Under the pieces are notes generated by a model, which worked only from the letters and a program-made list of their open reading frames with translations, did no database searches and had not been told where the DNA came from. A stretch of 64,000 nt of DNA, taken from NCBI GenBank assembly GCA_963699805.1, contig CAVOVH010000012.1, positions 62,001-126,000 on the forward strand, given 5' to 3'. The position numbers and the translations under genes were made by a program. Source of the DNA: JAGTVG01 sp963699805 (GTDB lineage Bacteria > Bacteroidota > Bacteroidia > Cytophagales > Cyclobacteriaceae). This document shows, piece by piece, positions 37,409 through 46,572 of this stretch (position 1 is the first letter of the stretch; every line of letters starts with the position of its first letter).

Positions 37409-38305
37409 ATGAAATCCGGCAATATGAAGATATCTTTAAAAAAATCAGTTTTCTTGATCCTGTCATTTGGAATGATCCTGGTGATGAACGGGTGTTATGA
37501 AAAAGAAACGCTTGATGTGCCTGTCTACCAGGGATCCGATGCCATTAAGAATGAATTGGATCAATACATTGATGCGCATTTTATCCAGGAGTTCGGGATG
37601 GCCATCCGGTACCGGTTCGTGGACCGGTATGTGAGCCCCACACAGCGCGTGACGCCTCCCCGGCTTGAAGTGGTGAAGCCCATGCTTGATTTGATTGATG
37701 AATTCTGGATTGACCCATACCTTTCAGTTGAAAATGGCGAAGTTTTTTTCCGTAAACATGTGCCAGCGGAGATCGTATTGCTTGGCGGACTGATCTACAA
37801 TGAAGATGGAACGGTGACACTTGGAACGGCGGATGCAGGAGCACAGATCACCTTTACGGATGTGAATTCCCTGGACATGAATGACATGAATTGGCTTTTA
37901 TTACAATTGCAAACCGTTTACCATGAATTTGCGCATATCGTACACCAGCGCTATAAATTGCCTAATGCATTCGAAACCATTTCACCACAGGGCTATACCA
38001 GTTCCGGTGCCTGGTTTACCCTGACCAATGAAGATGCCCTGGAAAGAGGATTCGTTTCTCCTTATGCAACAGCTTCTCCAAATGAAGACTTCGCCGAAAC
38101 AGTTGCCCATTTTCTTTATGAAGAAAACTTTTACGAAAATTATATCATACTGGAAGCGTCTTGTGTAACACCTGAATGTGAAAAGAGGAATGAAGGCAGA
38201 ATCATGATCAAAGAAAAGTTGAATTCCATCTCAGCCCATTATCAAAAGGTGACCGGGGTGAATCTTGAAGAAGTTCGGCAGGTTGTTCAGTCTAAATTAC
38301 AATAG
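37409..38305 (+). CDS. SusCD-associated zinc metallohydrolase lipoprotein (HExxH)
   Basis: 298 residues with lipobox MNGC (Cys29). The zinc site is His172-Glu173-x-x-His176 in YHEFAHIVHQRY, and the likely third ligand is in the downstream NEDFAETVAHFL segment, giving a gluzincin-like arrangement. The match is to lipoproteins that occur directly after SusC/SusD pairs and are thought to process the imported substrate at the cell surface, probably by peptide or ester cleavage. It begins 4 bases after the SusD stop and is therefore in the same operon. Its activity is unproven. Confidence 0.88.
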   Translation: MKSGNMKISLKKSVFLILSFGMILVMNGCYEKETLDVPVYQGSDAIKNELDQYIDAHFIQEFGMAIRYRFVDRYVSPTQRVTPPRLEVVKPMLDLIDEFWIDPYLSVENGEVFFRKHVPAEIVLLGGLIYNEDGTVTLGTADAGAQITFTDVNSLDMNDMNWLLLQLQTVYHEFAHIVHQRYKLPNAFETISPQGYTSSGAWFTLTNEDALERGFVSPYATASPNEDFAETVAHFLYEENFYENYIILEASCVTPECEKRNEGRIMIKEKLNSISAHYQKVTGVNLEEVRQVVQSKLQ

Positions 38306-38306
38306 C

Positions 38307-39710
38307 ATGAAAATGAAAATCTTTCATCCTGGCATTTTGATACTGATGATCCTGATGTTTGCTTGTAATGAGGAGAAAGTAGCAAAACTTCCTCCCGTCG
38401 AACAAAGGGTTACGGAAGCCATTTCCAATTTAAGATCGGATCTGATCTCTCCTTCGAATGGCTGGAAACTGGAATATAAACCGACCAATGAATCGGGTGT
38501 ATTCTTTATGCTGCTCGAGTTTGATGAAAATGATGAGGTCCGGATCAAATCGGATCTGGCAGACAATGAGGGAGAATTTTTTGACCACACTATTCCATGG
38601 CGCATCGATAATGCCATGGGGCTGGAGCTGATCTTTGAAACTTATGGCGTTTTTCATTATATGTTTGAACTGGATGGGGCCACTTTCGGGGCCGAATTTG
38701 AATGGCTGTTTGTGAGTAAGGATGGAGAAAAACTGATATTCAAGAGCATTTCAGATGTCACCAATGACCAGACGAATATCATCCTGGAGCCTGCTTCCCC
38801 CAATGATGAAAACCTTTTTGCGCGCGATATAGCCCTAAACCTGAACGAATTTACCACCATCGGTCCGAAGGCATTGGAAGTACCCAGATCCAGACAACAG
38901 ATTATCCTGGAGGATGCCAATATTTCGGTTTACTGGTCACTGGATCCTGCCAAACGCATCGTCGAATCATCCCTGGCAGGCACCGGTACAGATTTCGAAG
39001 ATCCCGATTTTTCAGCTGTGGTTCTGAATCATAGTAGTGGTTATCAATTACAGAATGGTGCAATGATCCTACTGGAACCACTCGAATTTGTATTGAAAAA
39101 CACCCTATATTCAATTGAATCGATCAAATTCTCAGAATTTTCCAATACAGGTCCAAGCCTCTGCTCATTCGGGATTGATGACGGGCCCTTATATACGGGT
39201 CAGATCAGTGGCCTGGGTTCGATTTCGATGGTAGCCAGCCTTTTTGATCTGGAAGGGACCGCTTTTCAACCGATTGCTGAATTCCCTTACAGTGTGAATT
39301 CATTTTTTATTTTCGATGAGACCAGTACTTCCCTGTCAGAGGAAGGAAAGATCATTGCTGAAAAATTCCCAAATGCGGTGGGATTTCTGTTTTATTACGG
39401 ATTCGATTCCAATTCCCAGCCTTCCAATGCCGTCGGATTTATCCTGAATGACGGAAGTGGGAACTCGGAACTTTATGTCCGCGAATTTCTTCCAACGACT
39501 ACAGTAGGCAATAAAATTAATGTGAGTTTAACTGATACCTACTATCATTCGGGAACCCCCGGTCCGGATGATGAGGCCAATCTGGCCGAGATTACCGATC
39601 TGTTATTTGATGGGGGGAGCGTATATGCTTTTGATTTCCCTGTAGAAGGACTTACCGTGTTTAAATTGTTCAATCCCTGCAATCAATACGAGATTTTGCT
39701 TGTACGGTAA
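38307..39710 (+). CDS. DUF4302 family lipoprotein of a SusCD operon
   Basis: 467 residues from ATG 38307, chosen because it directly opens a lipoprotein signal (ILMILMFAC) right after the upstream stop at 38305; an in-frame ATG at 38265 lies inside the previous gene. The first part (RVTEAISNLRSDLISPSNGWKLEY, then FFMLLEFDENDEVRIKSDL) is the typical DUF4302 opening. The rest is beta-rich. Such proteins are found as the fourth gene of SusC-SusD-metallohydrolase loci and may act as additional surface binding proteins. No catalytic motif is seen. Confidence 0.85.
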   Translation: MKMKIFHPGILILMILMFACNEEKVAKLPPVEQRVTEAISNLRSDLISPSNGWKLEYKPTNESGVFFMLLEFDENDEVRIKSDLADNEGEFFDHTIPWRIDNAMGLELIFETYGVFHYMFELDGATFGAEFEWLFVSKDGEKLIFKSISDVTNDQTNIILEPASPNDENLFARDIALNLNEFTTIGPKALEVPRSRQQIILEDANISVYWSLDPAKRIVESSLAGTGTDFEDPDFSAVVLNHSSGYQLQNGAMILLEPLEFVLKNTLYSIESIKFSEFSNTGPSLCSFGIDDGPLYTGQISGLGSISMVASLFDLEGTAFQPIAEFPYSVNSFFIFDETSTSLSEEGKIIAEKFPNAVGFLFYYGFDSNSQPSNAVGFILNDGSGNSELYVREFLPTTTVGNKINVSLTDTYYHSGTPGPDDEANLAEITDLLFDGGSVYAFDFPVEGLTVFKLFNPCNQYEILLVR

Positions 39711-39915
39711 AGTTTATAACTACATAATAGATTATTTACATTAGCCTTCCACCCTTAACAATCCCTCCATTCAGGAACTGGTGAATCGGTTAGCTTCGTT
39801 ATCGGTTAATCATAAAATGGGTAAAGAAAATTGAAAGAGATCCCCCGAATTGTATAACCGAGGATGCGAAGAATTGCCAATTCGATCCCCACAAATCATT
39901 ATATTTACCGATTGA

Positions 39916-40677
39916 TCATTCTATCTGAAAGAAAAGATCAACTGAATAGAGCCCGATCGATACCTGAACAAATCCTTGCCCATTTTCATCCACCACACCT
40001 GTAGGTATCGTGACCGGATTAAAAGTAATGACTTCCATAATCTCAAAATCACCTTCCTGCGCATTCTCAATATCGGTCCCGTCAAAATCAATGAAGGTCA
40101 GCTCCCAGTCTTCGCTGGTTAGAATGTAGGGATCACCTCCGGGATTTATATTAAATCCTATGGGCAGTTCGAATGGTGCCAGGTCAACCAGCATTGGGGT
40201 GGCAATAATTCTACTGGGATCATCCTGAGGCCCAAGGACCAGGATAAAATCAGGAAGCTTGGTAGAATCAGGCTGTCCGGCCGGATCGTCCCAGTCATTT
40301 CCCTCTGGATTTATAAATGGAAAGCTATTGATGCTGATGCCAGTCATTACACGTTCGCCCACCGTAATATTCCTGGATAGGGAATCACGCTGGTTGTCAT
40401 CCGTAAAAGCCGTAAGGGTAACCTTATACGTGCCACTTTCTTCATAGGTAATGGTTGGACTTATTTGAGTGGATGTCTGACCATCCCCGAAATTCCATTG
40501 ATAACTTGAGGCGTTCAGTGTAAGGTTCTTGAAAATCACTGGTTTCCCAACCTCCACTATTTCAGGCTCCACACTGAAATCCACCTGAGGAACCGGTAGC
40601 TTCGGATCCTCATCCTTACACCCCATCACATAAACGACCAGCAGAAAAACACCTATTAGTTTGTAAACTTTTGTCAT
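39916..40677 (-). CDS. PKD-domain lipoprotein
   Basis: 253 residues with lipobox VMGC (Cys20). Residues about 30-108 form one PKD domain with the signature SYQWNFGDGQTSTQ and a following YEESGTYKVTLTA strand. The remaining 140 residues are beta-rich (INSFPFINPEGNDWDDPAG, DWELTFIDFDGTDIEN) and resemble a C2-like or calcium-binding sandwich, but I cannot name it. PKD domains mediate binding at the cell surface. It converges with the SusCD operon and may be part of it functionally, though it is on the other strand. Confidence 0.85.
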   Translation of the reverse strand: MTKVYKLIGVFLLVVYVMGCKDEDPKLPVPQVDFSVEPEIVEVGKPVIFKNLTLNASSYQWNFGDGQTSTQISPTITYEESGTYKVTLTAFTDDNQRDSLSRNITVGERVMTGISINSFPFINPEGNDWDDPAGQPDSTKLPDFILVLGPQDDPSRIIATPMLVDLAPFELPIGFNINPGGDPYILTSEDWELTFIDFDGTDIENAQEGDFEIMEVITFNPVTIPTGVVDENGQGFVQVSIGLYSVDLFFQIE

Positions 40678-40902
40678 ATAAATATTTTTTAAATTGAAGT
40701 GAACGCTAATTTAAGGCAAAAATTTATATTTCCTAAATAGAAATTTAATTGAAAATTGGAAGATCAATAAAAGCTGCGATACATGATATTCAATTTAAGG
40801 ATTTTCGAATAAATTTCAAGACTTGAAGCAACATGATGAAAACCAGAAAGGACAATCTAACAGCAATGGATCTTGTAAACCAGGTATTGATTTCCATGAA
40901 AA

Positions 40903-41349
40903 TTATTGAATCAGATGCCTCATTAAATCAACGCCAAGTAATGCAGCTGCCGTCAGGCCCACGGACCAGAGAATGATCCCGATAATCAGAAAGATCATCA
41001 ACCTCCGGGTATCCTTTACCACAGCCACGCCAATAAGTACAGCAGGGATCGGCCCCAGGGTACCACATACGATCAAGCCAAGTCCCACCGTTCCATAGCG
41101 GTCCAGCAGGTGTGTGAATTTTTCTTTTTTTCTTTCCAGCCTTTCTTCACCTATTTTTTTAAAAAGCCATTTCTTGAAGGATTCCCCGGAAAAATACAGA
41201 ATAAAAACGGTCGTGATATTGCCCAAAGCAGTAAAACCAGCAATGATCACCGGATGTGCATTGAGGGCAACCCCTACGGGAACTCCCTTATAGAGACCTG
41301 TGATGCCAGCCAGGTAGATGGCGCCGATTTGAAAAAGAATTTCGTGCAT
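40903..41349 (-). CDS. Small multidrug-export-type membrane protein (PF06695-like)
   Basis: 148 residues from ATG 41349; the upstream in-frame ATG at 41376 adds nine residues and is less likely. Four hydrophobic segments are seen (about 5-25, 33-55, 85-107 and 118-142), with the family pattern GVPVGVALNAHPVIIAGFTALGN followed by a charged loop (KKIGEERLERKKEKF) and YGTVGLGLIVCGTLGPIPAVLIG. This matches the putative small multidrug export protein family, whose real substrate is not established. It is a single gene. Confidence 0.75.
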   Translation of the reverse strand: MHEILFQIGAIYLAGITGLYKGVPVGVALNAHPVIIAGFTALGNITTVFILYFSGESFKKWLFKKIGEERLERKKEKFTHLLDRYGTVGLGLIVCGTLGPIPAVLIGVAVVKDTRRLMIFLIIGIILWSVGLTAAALLGVDLMRHLIQ

Positions 41350-41400
41350 AGCGATATGAAGGGTAAAACTAATCAAAATAAATCACGCGGTATGGAAATC

Positions 41401-41815
41401 CTCTCATAACATATTGCTTTAGCTCTATGTTGAAAGCTCATAAAGTTGGCTTTAGCCATACTTCGATTTCCATAGGCTGAAGCCCATTTTGCCTCGTGAT
41501 CGAGCCCTCAGGATAAATCATGAGGTTGGTGGCTGCATTTTATCTCATAACATATTGCTTCAGCTGTATGATCGATGATCGATATCGATGGCTTTAGCCG
41601 TACTTTGGTATACCCGGGCTGAAGCCCGGAAAGCTCCGTGATCAGGTCCTCAGGATTAATTCTGAGGTTGGTGGCTGCATATCATCTCAGCACATTTTGC
41701 TTCAGCTGTATAAGCTATAATCGATATCGATGGCTTTAGCCATGCTAGAAGATTCAAGAGGCTAAAGCCCGCAACGTATCCCCATATAACTTCAGGATTA
41801 ATCCGGAGGTTGCGT
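41401..41815. repeat. Three tandem units of about 142 bp containing GGCTTTAGCC hairpins
   Basis: The units start at about 41401, 41544 and 41686. Each has ATTGCTTCAGCT or a variant, a GATATCGATGGCTTTAGCC core, a complementary GGCTGAAGCCC or GGCTAAAGCCC about 30 bases later, a CCTCAGGATTAAT segment and a closing GAGGTTGGTGGCTGCAT. The first unit is the most diverged in its middle and the third lacks the complete end. GGCTTTAGCC...GGCTAAAGCC repeats are frequent between Bacteroidota genes (from memory). The 470-bp gap around it has no gene. Confidence 0.8.
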
Positions 41816-41845
41816 GATCTATCAATTGATCATTGATCATTTCAT

Positions 41846-44122
41846 TTATATCCCCTTTTTTTCTATTTCCTCAATTCGCGCCCTGATGCTGGCCTTTTTC
41901 TCCTGTGCCCGAGCGACAATCTGTTTGAATTCTTCCTCATTCCGGATATTGTTAAAAAGAGGGTCATATAAAATGAAGTTTTCATAGGCATATAAAAACC
42001 CGGGGAAATCAACGATGGTAAACCCTTCTTTCTCCTGCTTTCGTAGCCATTTTAAGGCTTCCTCCTTATTTCCTAAAAATGAATAGGTACCTGCCAGATT
42101 ATAATATACGCCACTATTTTCAGTGGTAGAATCCCCATTTATTTTTTCTTTACAATCGCTTATAAATTCATCGAATAGCTGTTGGGCATCTCTCCTACTA
42201 CCGTTCATCCATAATGTATAGGCATATCTATGATTATATCTCTTGATATTTAATCCTTCAACTTTCATTTTTTCTTTCGCTTTTATCCAATATTCTTCGG
42301 ATTCAGAAAATCTCTTTAGATAAGCATAGGTCTCAGCTTGTTTTCTTAAGAAAAAATAATAATCAGGAAACAATTGAAGAACTGTCTGGTATGCCTCAAT
42401 GACCTTATCAAATTTGCCTTGTACTGAATTCATCCATCCCAACCACATGTATGGGTATCCAGTAGGATGGTCCGGATCCAGTGTGATCATTTCACCAATA
42501 ATTGATTCGGCCGCGTTATAATCACCAATATCAAGATAAAATTCAGTCATTTTACCTTTGAGTATCAATAATTCGTAATTATCATGTTCCAGCTTTTCAG
42601 CTTTGATATAATTGATAATTGATTGTTCATAATTAAATCTTTGATGGTATAGCAAACCTAAAAACCGGTAGGCTCGTGCATCATTCGGATTTAAATTAAT
42701 GGCATGATGAAGATCCTCAAGAGCATCCTCTTCCTTATTGGTTATGGTATAATATAAACCTCTCAAAGTATAACCATCGGAAAGATCCGGATCAATAGAT
42801 AAGGCCAGGTTACAATAATCCATCGCAGAATCTAAATAATTAACAGAATTCCGTTCCTTTCTCCAATTATACCTCCACCAAAAAGTCCAACTCATATCCG
42901 CATATGCCTGGGTAAATTCAGGATCAAGTGACAGGGCATACCGATAAAATCGTATGGCATTTTTAAAATCCTGCTCATCCTGACTAAACCAGTATTTAAT
43001 ATTATATTCGTTTCCACGGAGATAATAATCGTAGGCGTATAAACTGTTCGTGGGATTTTCATGAATCTTTTCTTGCTCTTCCTGGGTTAATATCGTTTTC
43101 AACTCTATGGCAACTGAATGTGCTACTTCACTTTGTACAGAAAAAATATCCGACCAGTCTCTTTTATATTCTTTTGCCCAGAGATGTTTGTCATCTTTTG
43201 TAATTATTAACTGAACAACAAGATTCGCTTCCTCCCCGACTTTCTGAAAGCTTCCTTCAATGATATAATTGACATTCAGTTTTTTCCCGATCTCGGGCAG
43301 ACTTTGTGTCGGATTACGGAATTGTTCAACGGAAGTGCGAGACCTGACCTCCAATTCCTTTATTTTTTGCAAATGATTGATAATCGCATCCATCATCCCA
43401 TCCGCCAGGTATTGCTCATCCGGATTGGAACTCAGGTTTTTAAAAGGGATAACGGCGATGGATTTTTCCACATCCGGGATTGATTTTTCCGGTAATTTAT
43501 GCCAGATAAAAACTGAAATAATCAGCAGTATAAGACCGATTATAAAGAAATAAGGCTTATTCAAAAGGAATTTCCGCTGATTGACTTGTTTATTTGTTAC
43601 AGGATCCTTTACAATATCATTTATGTCATATTTTACTTGATAAACCTTCACGGATTCTTCCACATTTTTTAAAATCTTTTCATCCACAAAAACAGCGTTG
43701 ATATCTGCTTTATTTTTAATATCCTTATATACAGCGGATGAAATCAAAATGCAGTCTTCCCCAGCCAATTCCTGTAGCCGGGAAGCTATATTTACACCAT
43801 CACCCCAGGCATCTCCTTTTTCGAATACCAGGTCCCCCTCATGAATACCAATCCTGAGTTTAAATTCTTCCTTCCAGCAGGCCTGTTGAATGGCAATGGC
43901 ACATCTTACCGCATTCGCATTGGTGGTAAAACTGGCTAAAATTGCGTCCCCGATATCCTTAATATATTCTCCCTGATATTGTTTAATAAGTGATTTATGG
44001 ATATTGGAATTTTTCTGCAGGAGGCGTAATGCCTGTTCCTCATTTTTCCCCATCAGGGCCGTATACCCGACGATATCCGTGAACATGATGGCAGCCAATC
44101 GTCGTTCCGACATTAAAGTCAA
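41846..44122 (-). CDS. Adenylate/guanylate cyclase-domain protein with membrane helix and TPR sensor
   Basis: 758 residues. The N-terminal class III cyclase domain is cytoplasmic: metal Asp16 (FTDIVGYT) and Asp59 (KDIGDAI), with Asn111 and Arg115 in GDGVNIASRLQ as transition-state residues. A membrane helix lies at about 190-210. It is followed by a TolB-like domain (IAVIPFKNLSSNPDEQYLADGM, then NVNYIIEGSFQKVGEEANLVVQLI) and TPR repeats from about 350 to 740. This layout is common in Bacteroidota and rhizobia. It likely makes cAMP in response to an extracytoplasmic signal read by the C-terminal part. The GDAWGDG context differs from the cyclase at 22622, so base preference is less certain. 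Confidence 0.88.
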   Translation of the reverse strand: MTLMSERRLAAIMFTDIVGYTALMGKNEEQALRLLQKNSNIHKSLIKQYQGEYIKDIGDAILASFTTNANAVRCAIAIQQACWKEEFKLRIGIHEGDLVFEKGDAWGDGVNIASRLQELAGEDCILISSAVYKDIKNKADINAVFVDEKILKNVEESVKVYQVKYDINDIVKDPVTNKQVNQRKFLLNKPYFFIIGLILLIISVFIWHKLPEKSIPDVEKSIAVIPFKNLSSNPDEQYLADGMMDAIINHLQKIKELEVRSRTSVEQFRNPTQSLPEIGKKLNVNYIIEGSFQKVGEEANLVVQLIITKDDKHLWAKEYKRDWSDIFSVQSEVAHSVAIELKTILTQEEQEKIHENPTNSLYAYDYYLRGNEYNIKYWFSQDEQDFKNAIRFYRYALSLDPEFTQAYADMSWTFWWRYNWRKERNSVNYLDSAMDYCNLALSIDPDLSDGYTLRGLYYTITNKEEDALEDLHHAINLNPNDARAYRFLGLLYHQRFNYEQSIINYIKAEKLEHDNYELLILKGKMTEFYLDIGDYNAAESIIGEMITLDPDHPTGYPYMWLGWMNSVQGKFDKVIEAYQTVLQLFPDYYFFLRKQAETYAYLKRFSESEEYWIKAKEKMKVEGLNIKRYNHRYAYTLWMNGSRRDAQQLFDEFISDCKEKINGDSTTENSGVYYNLAGTYSFLGNKEEALKWLRKQEKEGFTIVDFPGFLYAYENFILYDPLFNNIRNEEEFKQIVARAQEKKASIRARIEEIEKKGI

Positions 44123-44567
44123 GGTTTAAAAAGTTAAATCAAGTTAGGGAAAATACTTTGATTTCTCAATGGTGTTGAGCGGATGTTTTTATATCATGAG
44201 GTAGTGATACATGGTTTTTGTCACGGAAGCAAGGCCCCACAAATCAATATTAATATGCTTCAGAATCAAACATATGTATAGTAAAATCCAACACTTCCAA
44301 GAAAAAGGTATTTTGTAACACATTGATTTTCAATACGTAAAATGATGGCATTATATTTGGTCCATTTTCCTAAAAGTCAATGTCATGCTAAGGCATCTGT
44401 TTTTAATTGCTTTTCGAATCATTCAAAAACGAAGTTATTATGCCATTTACAACAATTCTTTATCTGTGTGAAAGGCATTACAAACAAATCCGGAGGCTGT
44501 CATGCGACATGTCTGATATTGGAAAAAGAATAGGGATTTTGTATCTTATATAACATTACAGTACAAC
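44123..44567. other. Divergent intergenic region, no gene seen
   Basis: 445 bp, AT-rich, between the cyclase start and the next plus-strand gene. A 63-codon open frame (44342-44533) has no family resemblance and is probably chance. No repeats shared with the rest of the window. Confidence 0.4.
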
Positions 44568-45386
44568 ATGATAGTTGCATTCGGGAACATGAAAAGTAAG
44601 ATAACTTTTTTGCTTATTTTAATGATTTTTAATACAGGGTTTGCTTTTCCCAGTGATAAAGATTCAGGTACGCAGAAATATTTTGGATTTACAATCGGAT
44701 TATCCCATAATCAAGTCAAAGAAAAGGTTCTCAACGATATACGACATCAGGGAACTTTTTTCCCGAGCCCCATTTCTTTTATCTATGAAAAGGCGAAAAT
44801 CAATGCCATTCAGGCATTTGAGTTCAACCTTCATTTTACGGGCTTAAAAAGCCGGTATGATCCGGATGTATCCTCATTGATGATCCATCCGGATATTAAT
44901 TACAGGTATCTCTGGAAAATAAACAGGGCGAATGAAACCTGGGGGTTTTATCTTGGGGGCATCACAGGTTTGAACATGCAACTGGGATGGTATGATAACT
45001 GGGACGACAGCCACTTGTACTGGCTTACCTCCTATTATCTGGGAGCGGATGGAAGATGGAACTATAAGCTTTCAGATAAATCTTTTTTTTATCTCGATAT
45101 CAGTTTCCCACTGCTGTCGGTCGTTTCGAGACCTCCGGAAAGATTTTTATATAAAGGAGTGAATCCTGAATTTAGCTGGATAATCTCCGAAATACACGAA
45201 AATCTTAGATTAACTTCAGTACATCAACATTTTGCAATGAATGTAGATCTTGCGTATGAGTTACGTTATTCTGAGAAATCGAAGTTAAGGATATTTTGGA
45301 GGATTTATTATCTGAATAGTAATATGGAATACTCGAAAAATTTGAGGGTCATTTCCCACACAATCGGAGCTACTTTACTTTTTTAA
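44568..45386 (+). CDS. Secreted hypothetical protein, outer-membrane beta-barrel-like
   Basis: 272 residues; ATG at 44589 (MKSKITFLLILMIF) is an equally good start and begins the signal peptide directly. After cleavage near GFA, the protein shows alternating amphipathic strands with aromatic girdles (NAIQAFEFNLHFTGL, WGFYLGGITGLNMQLGWY, SKLRIFWRIYYLN) and a terminal strand HTIGATLLF that ends in Phe, as in outer-membrane barrels assembled by BAM. I do not recognise a family. It is 14 bases upstream of the serine-hydrolase gene, so the two are likely co-transcribed. Confidence 0.6.
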   Translation: MIVAFGNMKSKITFLLILMIFNTGFAFPSDKDSGTQKYFGFTIGLSHNQVKEKVLNDIRHQGTFFPSPISFIYEKAKINAIQAFEFNLHFTGLKSRYDPDVSSLMIHPDINYRYLWKINRANETWGFYLGGITGLNMQLGWYDNWDDSHLYWLTSYYLGADGRWNYKLSDKSFFYLDISFPLLSVVSRPPERFLYKGVNPEFSWIISEIHENLRLTSVHQHFAMNVDLAYELRYSEKSKLRIFWRIYYLNSNMEYSKNLRVISHTIGATLLF

Positions 45387-45400
45387 GATGACATAAAAGA

Positions 45401-46483
45401 ATGCAAAGTGTAATGAATAACACGCGATCCATATGGGTGATATTTCTGCTAGGTTGGGGACTTTCTGGATGTATGAAAGATGAAAACATTAAGATTAATT
45501 ATGAGGTTTATCTACCTGAACCAATTGAGGACGGATGGGAAATTTCGACGCCTTGGCAGGAAGGATTTTCGGAAGAAGGTATAAATGAAGTGTATAGAAA
45601 CTTTTATTCAGAAGATCTATATCCTGCCATTCATAGTCTGCTTATTGTAAGAAATGGAAAACTGGTTGCCGAAGCCTATTGCAGGGATAAAAAAGATAGA
45701 GACAGATTTCACAACATTCAATCGGCTACAAAAAGCATAACCTCCCTGCTGGTTGGAATTGCGGTGGATCAGGGCTTCCTAGATTCCGTAAATCAGGAAA
45801 TATACCTATTCATTCCCGAATACTTTGATGATGATATTAACAAGAGGAAAATAACCATTCGAGATGTTCTGACCATGGAAACCGGACTGGATTTTGATAA
45901 TGACAAACATACGGTGGAATTGATCAATTGGAAAGGCAGCAGTCTTGAATACGTTTTGCATAAGAATTTAATTTTCACTCCGGGTACTGACTGGTATTAT
46001 GGAGATGGAAATCCGCAATTACTTTCCGGGGTCATCCAGAAAGTCACAGGAAAAACGGAAGAAGAGTTTGCCAGGGAAAATCTTTTTGATCCCCTTAATA
46101 TTTCTTTATATCAATGGGAAAAAGCAGCTGATGGTTTAACTTTTGGTGCCGTCGGACTTTGGCTTACACCGCGGGACATGGCTAAAATTGGCAGGTTGAT
46201 GGTACAGAACGGTATCTGGAATGGAAGGCAGATCATTTCTTCGGAATGGATTGCTGAATCTACACGGCGGCAATCCTCTTTTCAAAATTATGGATATTAC
46301 TGGTACCCCTGGGAGGAAGAAAATGCCTATTATGCTTCCGGACATGGAGGACAATTAATTTACGTAGTACCTGAAAAACAGCTAGCTGTTGTCATAACTG
46401 CCGATTCCTACAGTAATTCATCAGCACTCGCTTCACGATTTAATGAGTTGTTCATTGGAATACGCTCTTCCATAATAGAATAA
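45401..46483 (+). CDS. Serine hydrolase, class C beta-lactamase fold lipoprotein
   Basis: 360 residues with lipobox LSGC (Cys24); ATG at 45413 is an alternative start. The catalytic SxxK is Ser108-Ala-Thr-Lys111 in IQSATKSITSLL. The Tyr of the second motif is Tyr200 in WYYGDGNPQLLSG, with Asp in the place of the usual Asn. HGG is present in GHGGQLIYVVPEKQ. This form is typical of 6-aminohexanoate-dimer-hydrolase-like and esterase members rather than antibiotic-degrading enzymes. The physiological substrate is unknown. It lies in a probable two-gene unit with the preceding barrel-like protein. Confidence 0.88.
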   Translation: MQSVMNNTRSIWVIFLLGWGLSGCMKDENIKINYEVYLPEPIEDGWEISTPWQEGFSEEGINEVYRNFYSEDLYPAIHSLLIVRNGKLVAEAYCRDKKDRDRFHNIQSATKSITSLLVGIAVDQGFLDSVNQEIYLFIPEYFDDDINKRKITIRDVLTMETGLDFDNDKHTVELINWKGSSLEYVLHKNLIFTPGTDWYYGDGNPQLLSGVIQKVTGKTEEEFARENLFDPLNISLYQWEKAADGLTFGAVGLWLTPRDMAKIGRLMVQNGIWNGRQIISSEWIAESTRRQSSFQNYGYYWYPWEEENAYYASGHGGQLIYVVPEKQLAVVITADSYSNSSALASRFNELFIGIRSSIIE

Positions 46484-46559
46484 CTTCACTTTTTAATCCG
46501 TTGTATATAACTATCCTTTCCTATACAAAATCCGTAACTTTATAATAGGGCCTGTTCCT

Positions 46560-46567
46560 AAAGGAGG
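46560..46567 (+). promoter_or_regulatory. Strong Shine-Dalgarno site AAAGGAGG
   Basis: AAAGGAGG ends 5 bases before the ATG at 46573. It is complementary to the 16S rRNA tail and is unusual in this window, where most genes have A-rich leaders and no such site. It fixes the start of the radical SAM gene. Confidence 0.75.
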
Positions 46568-46572
46568 TTCAT

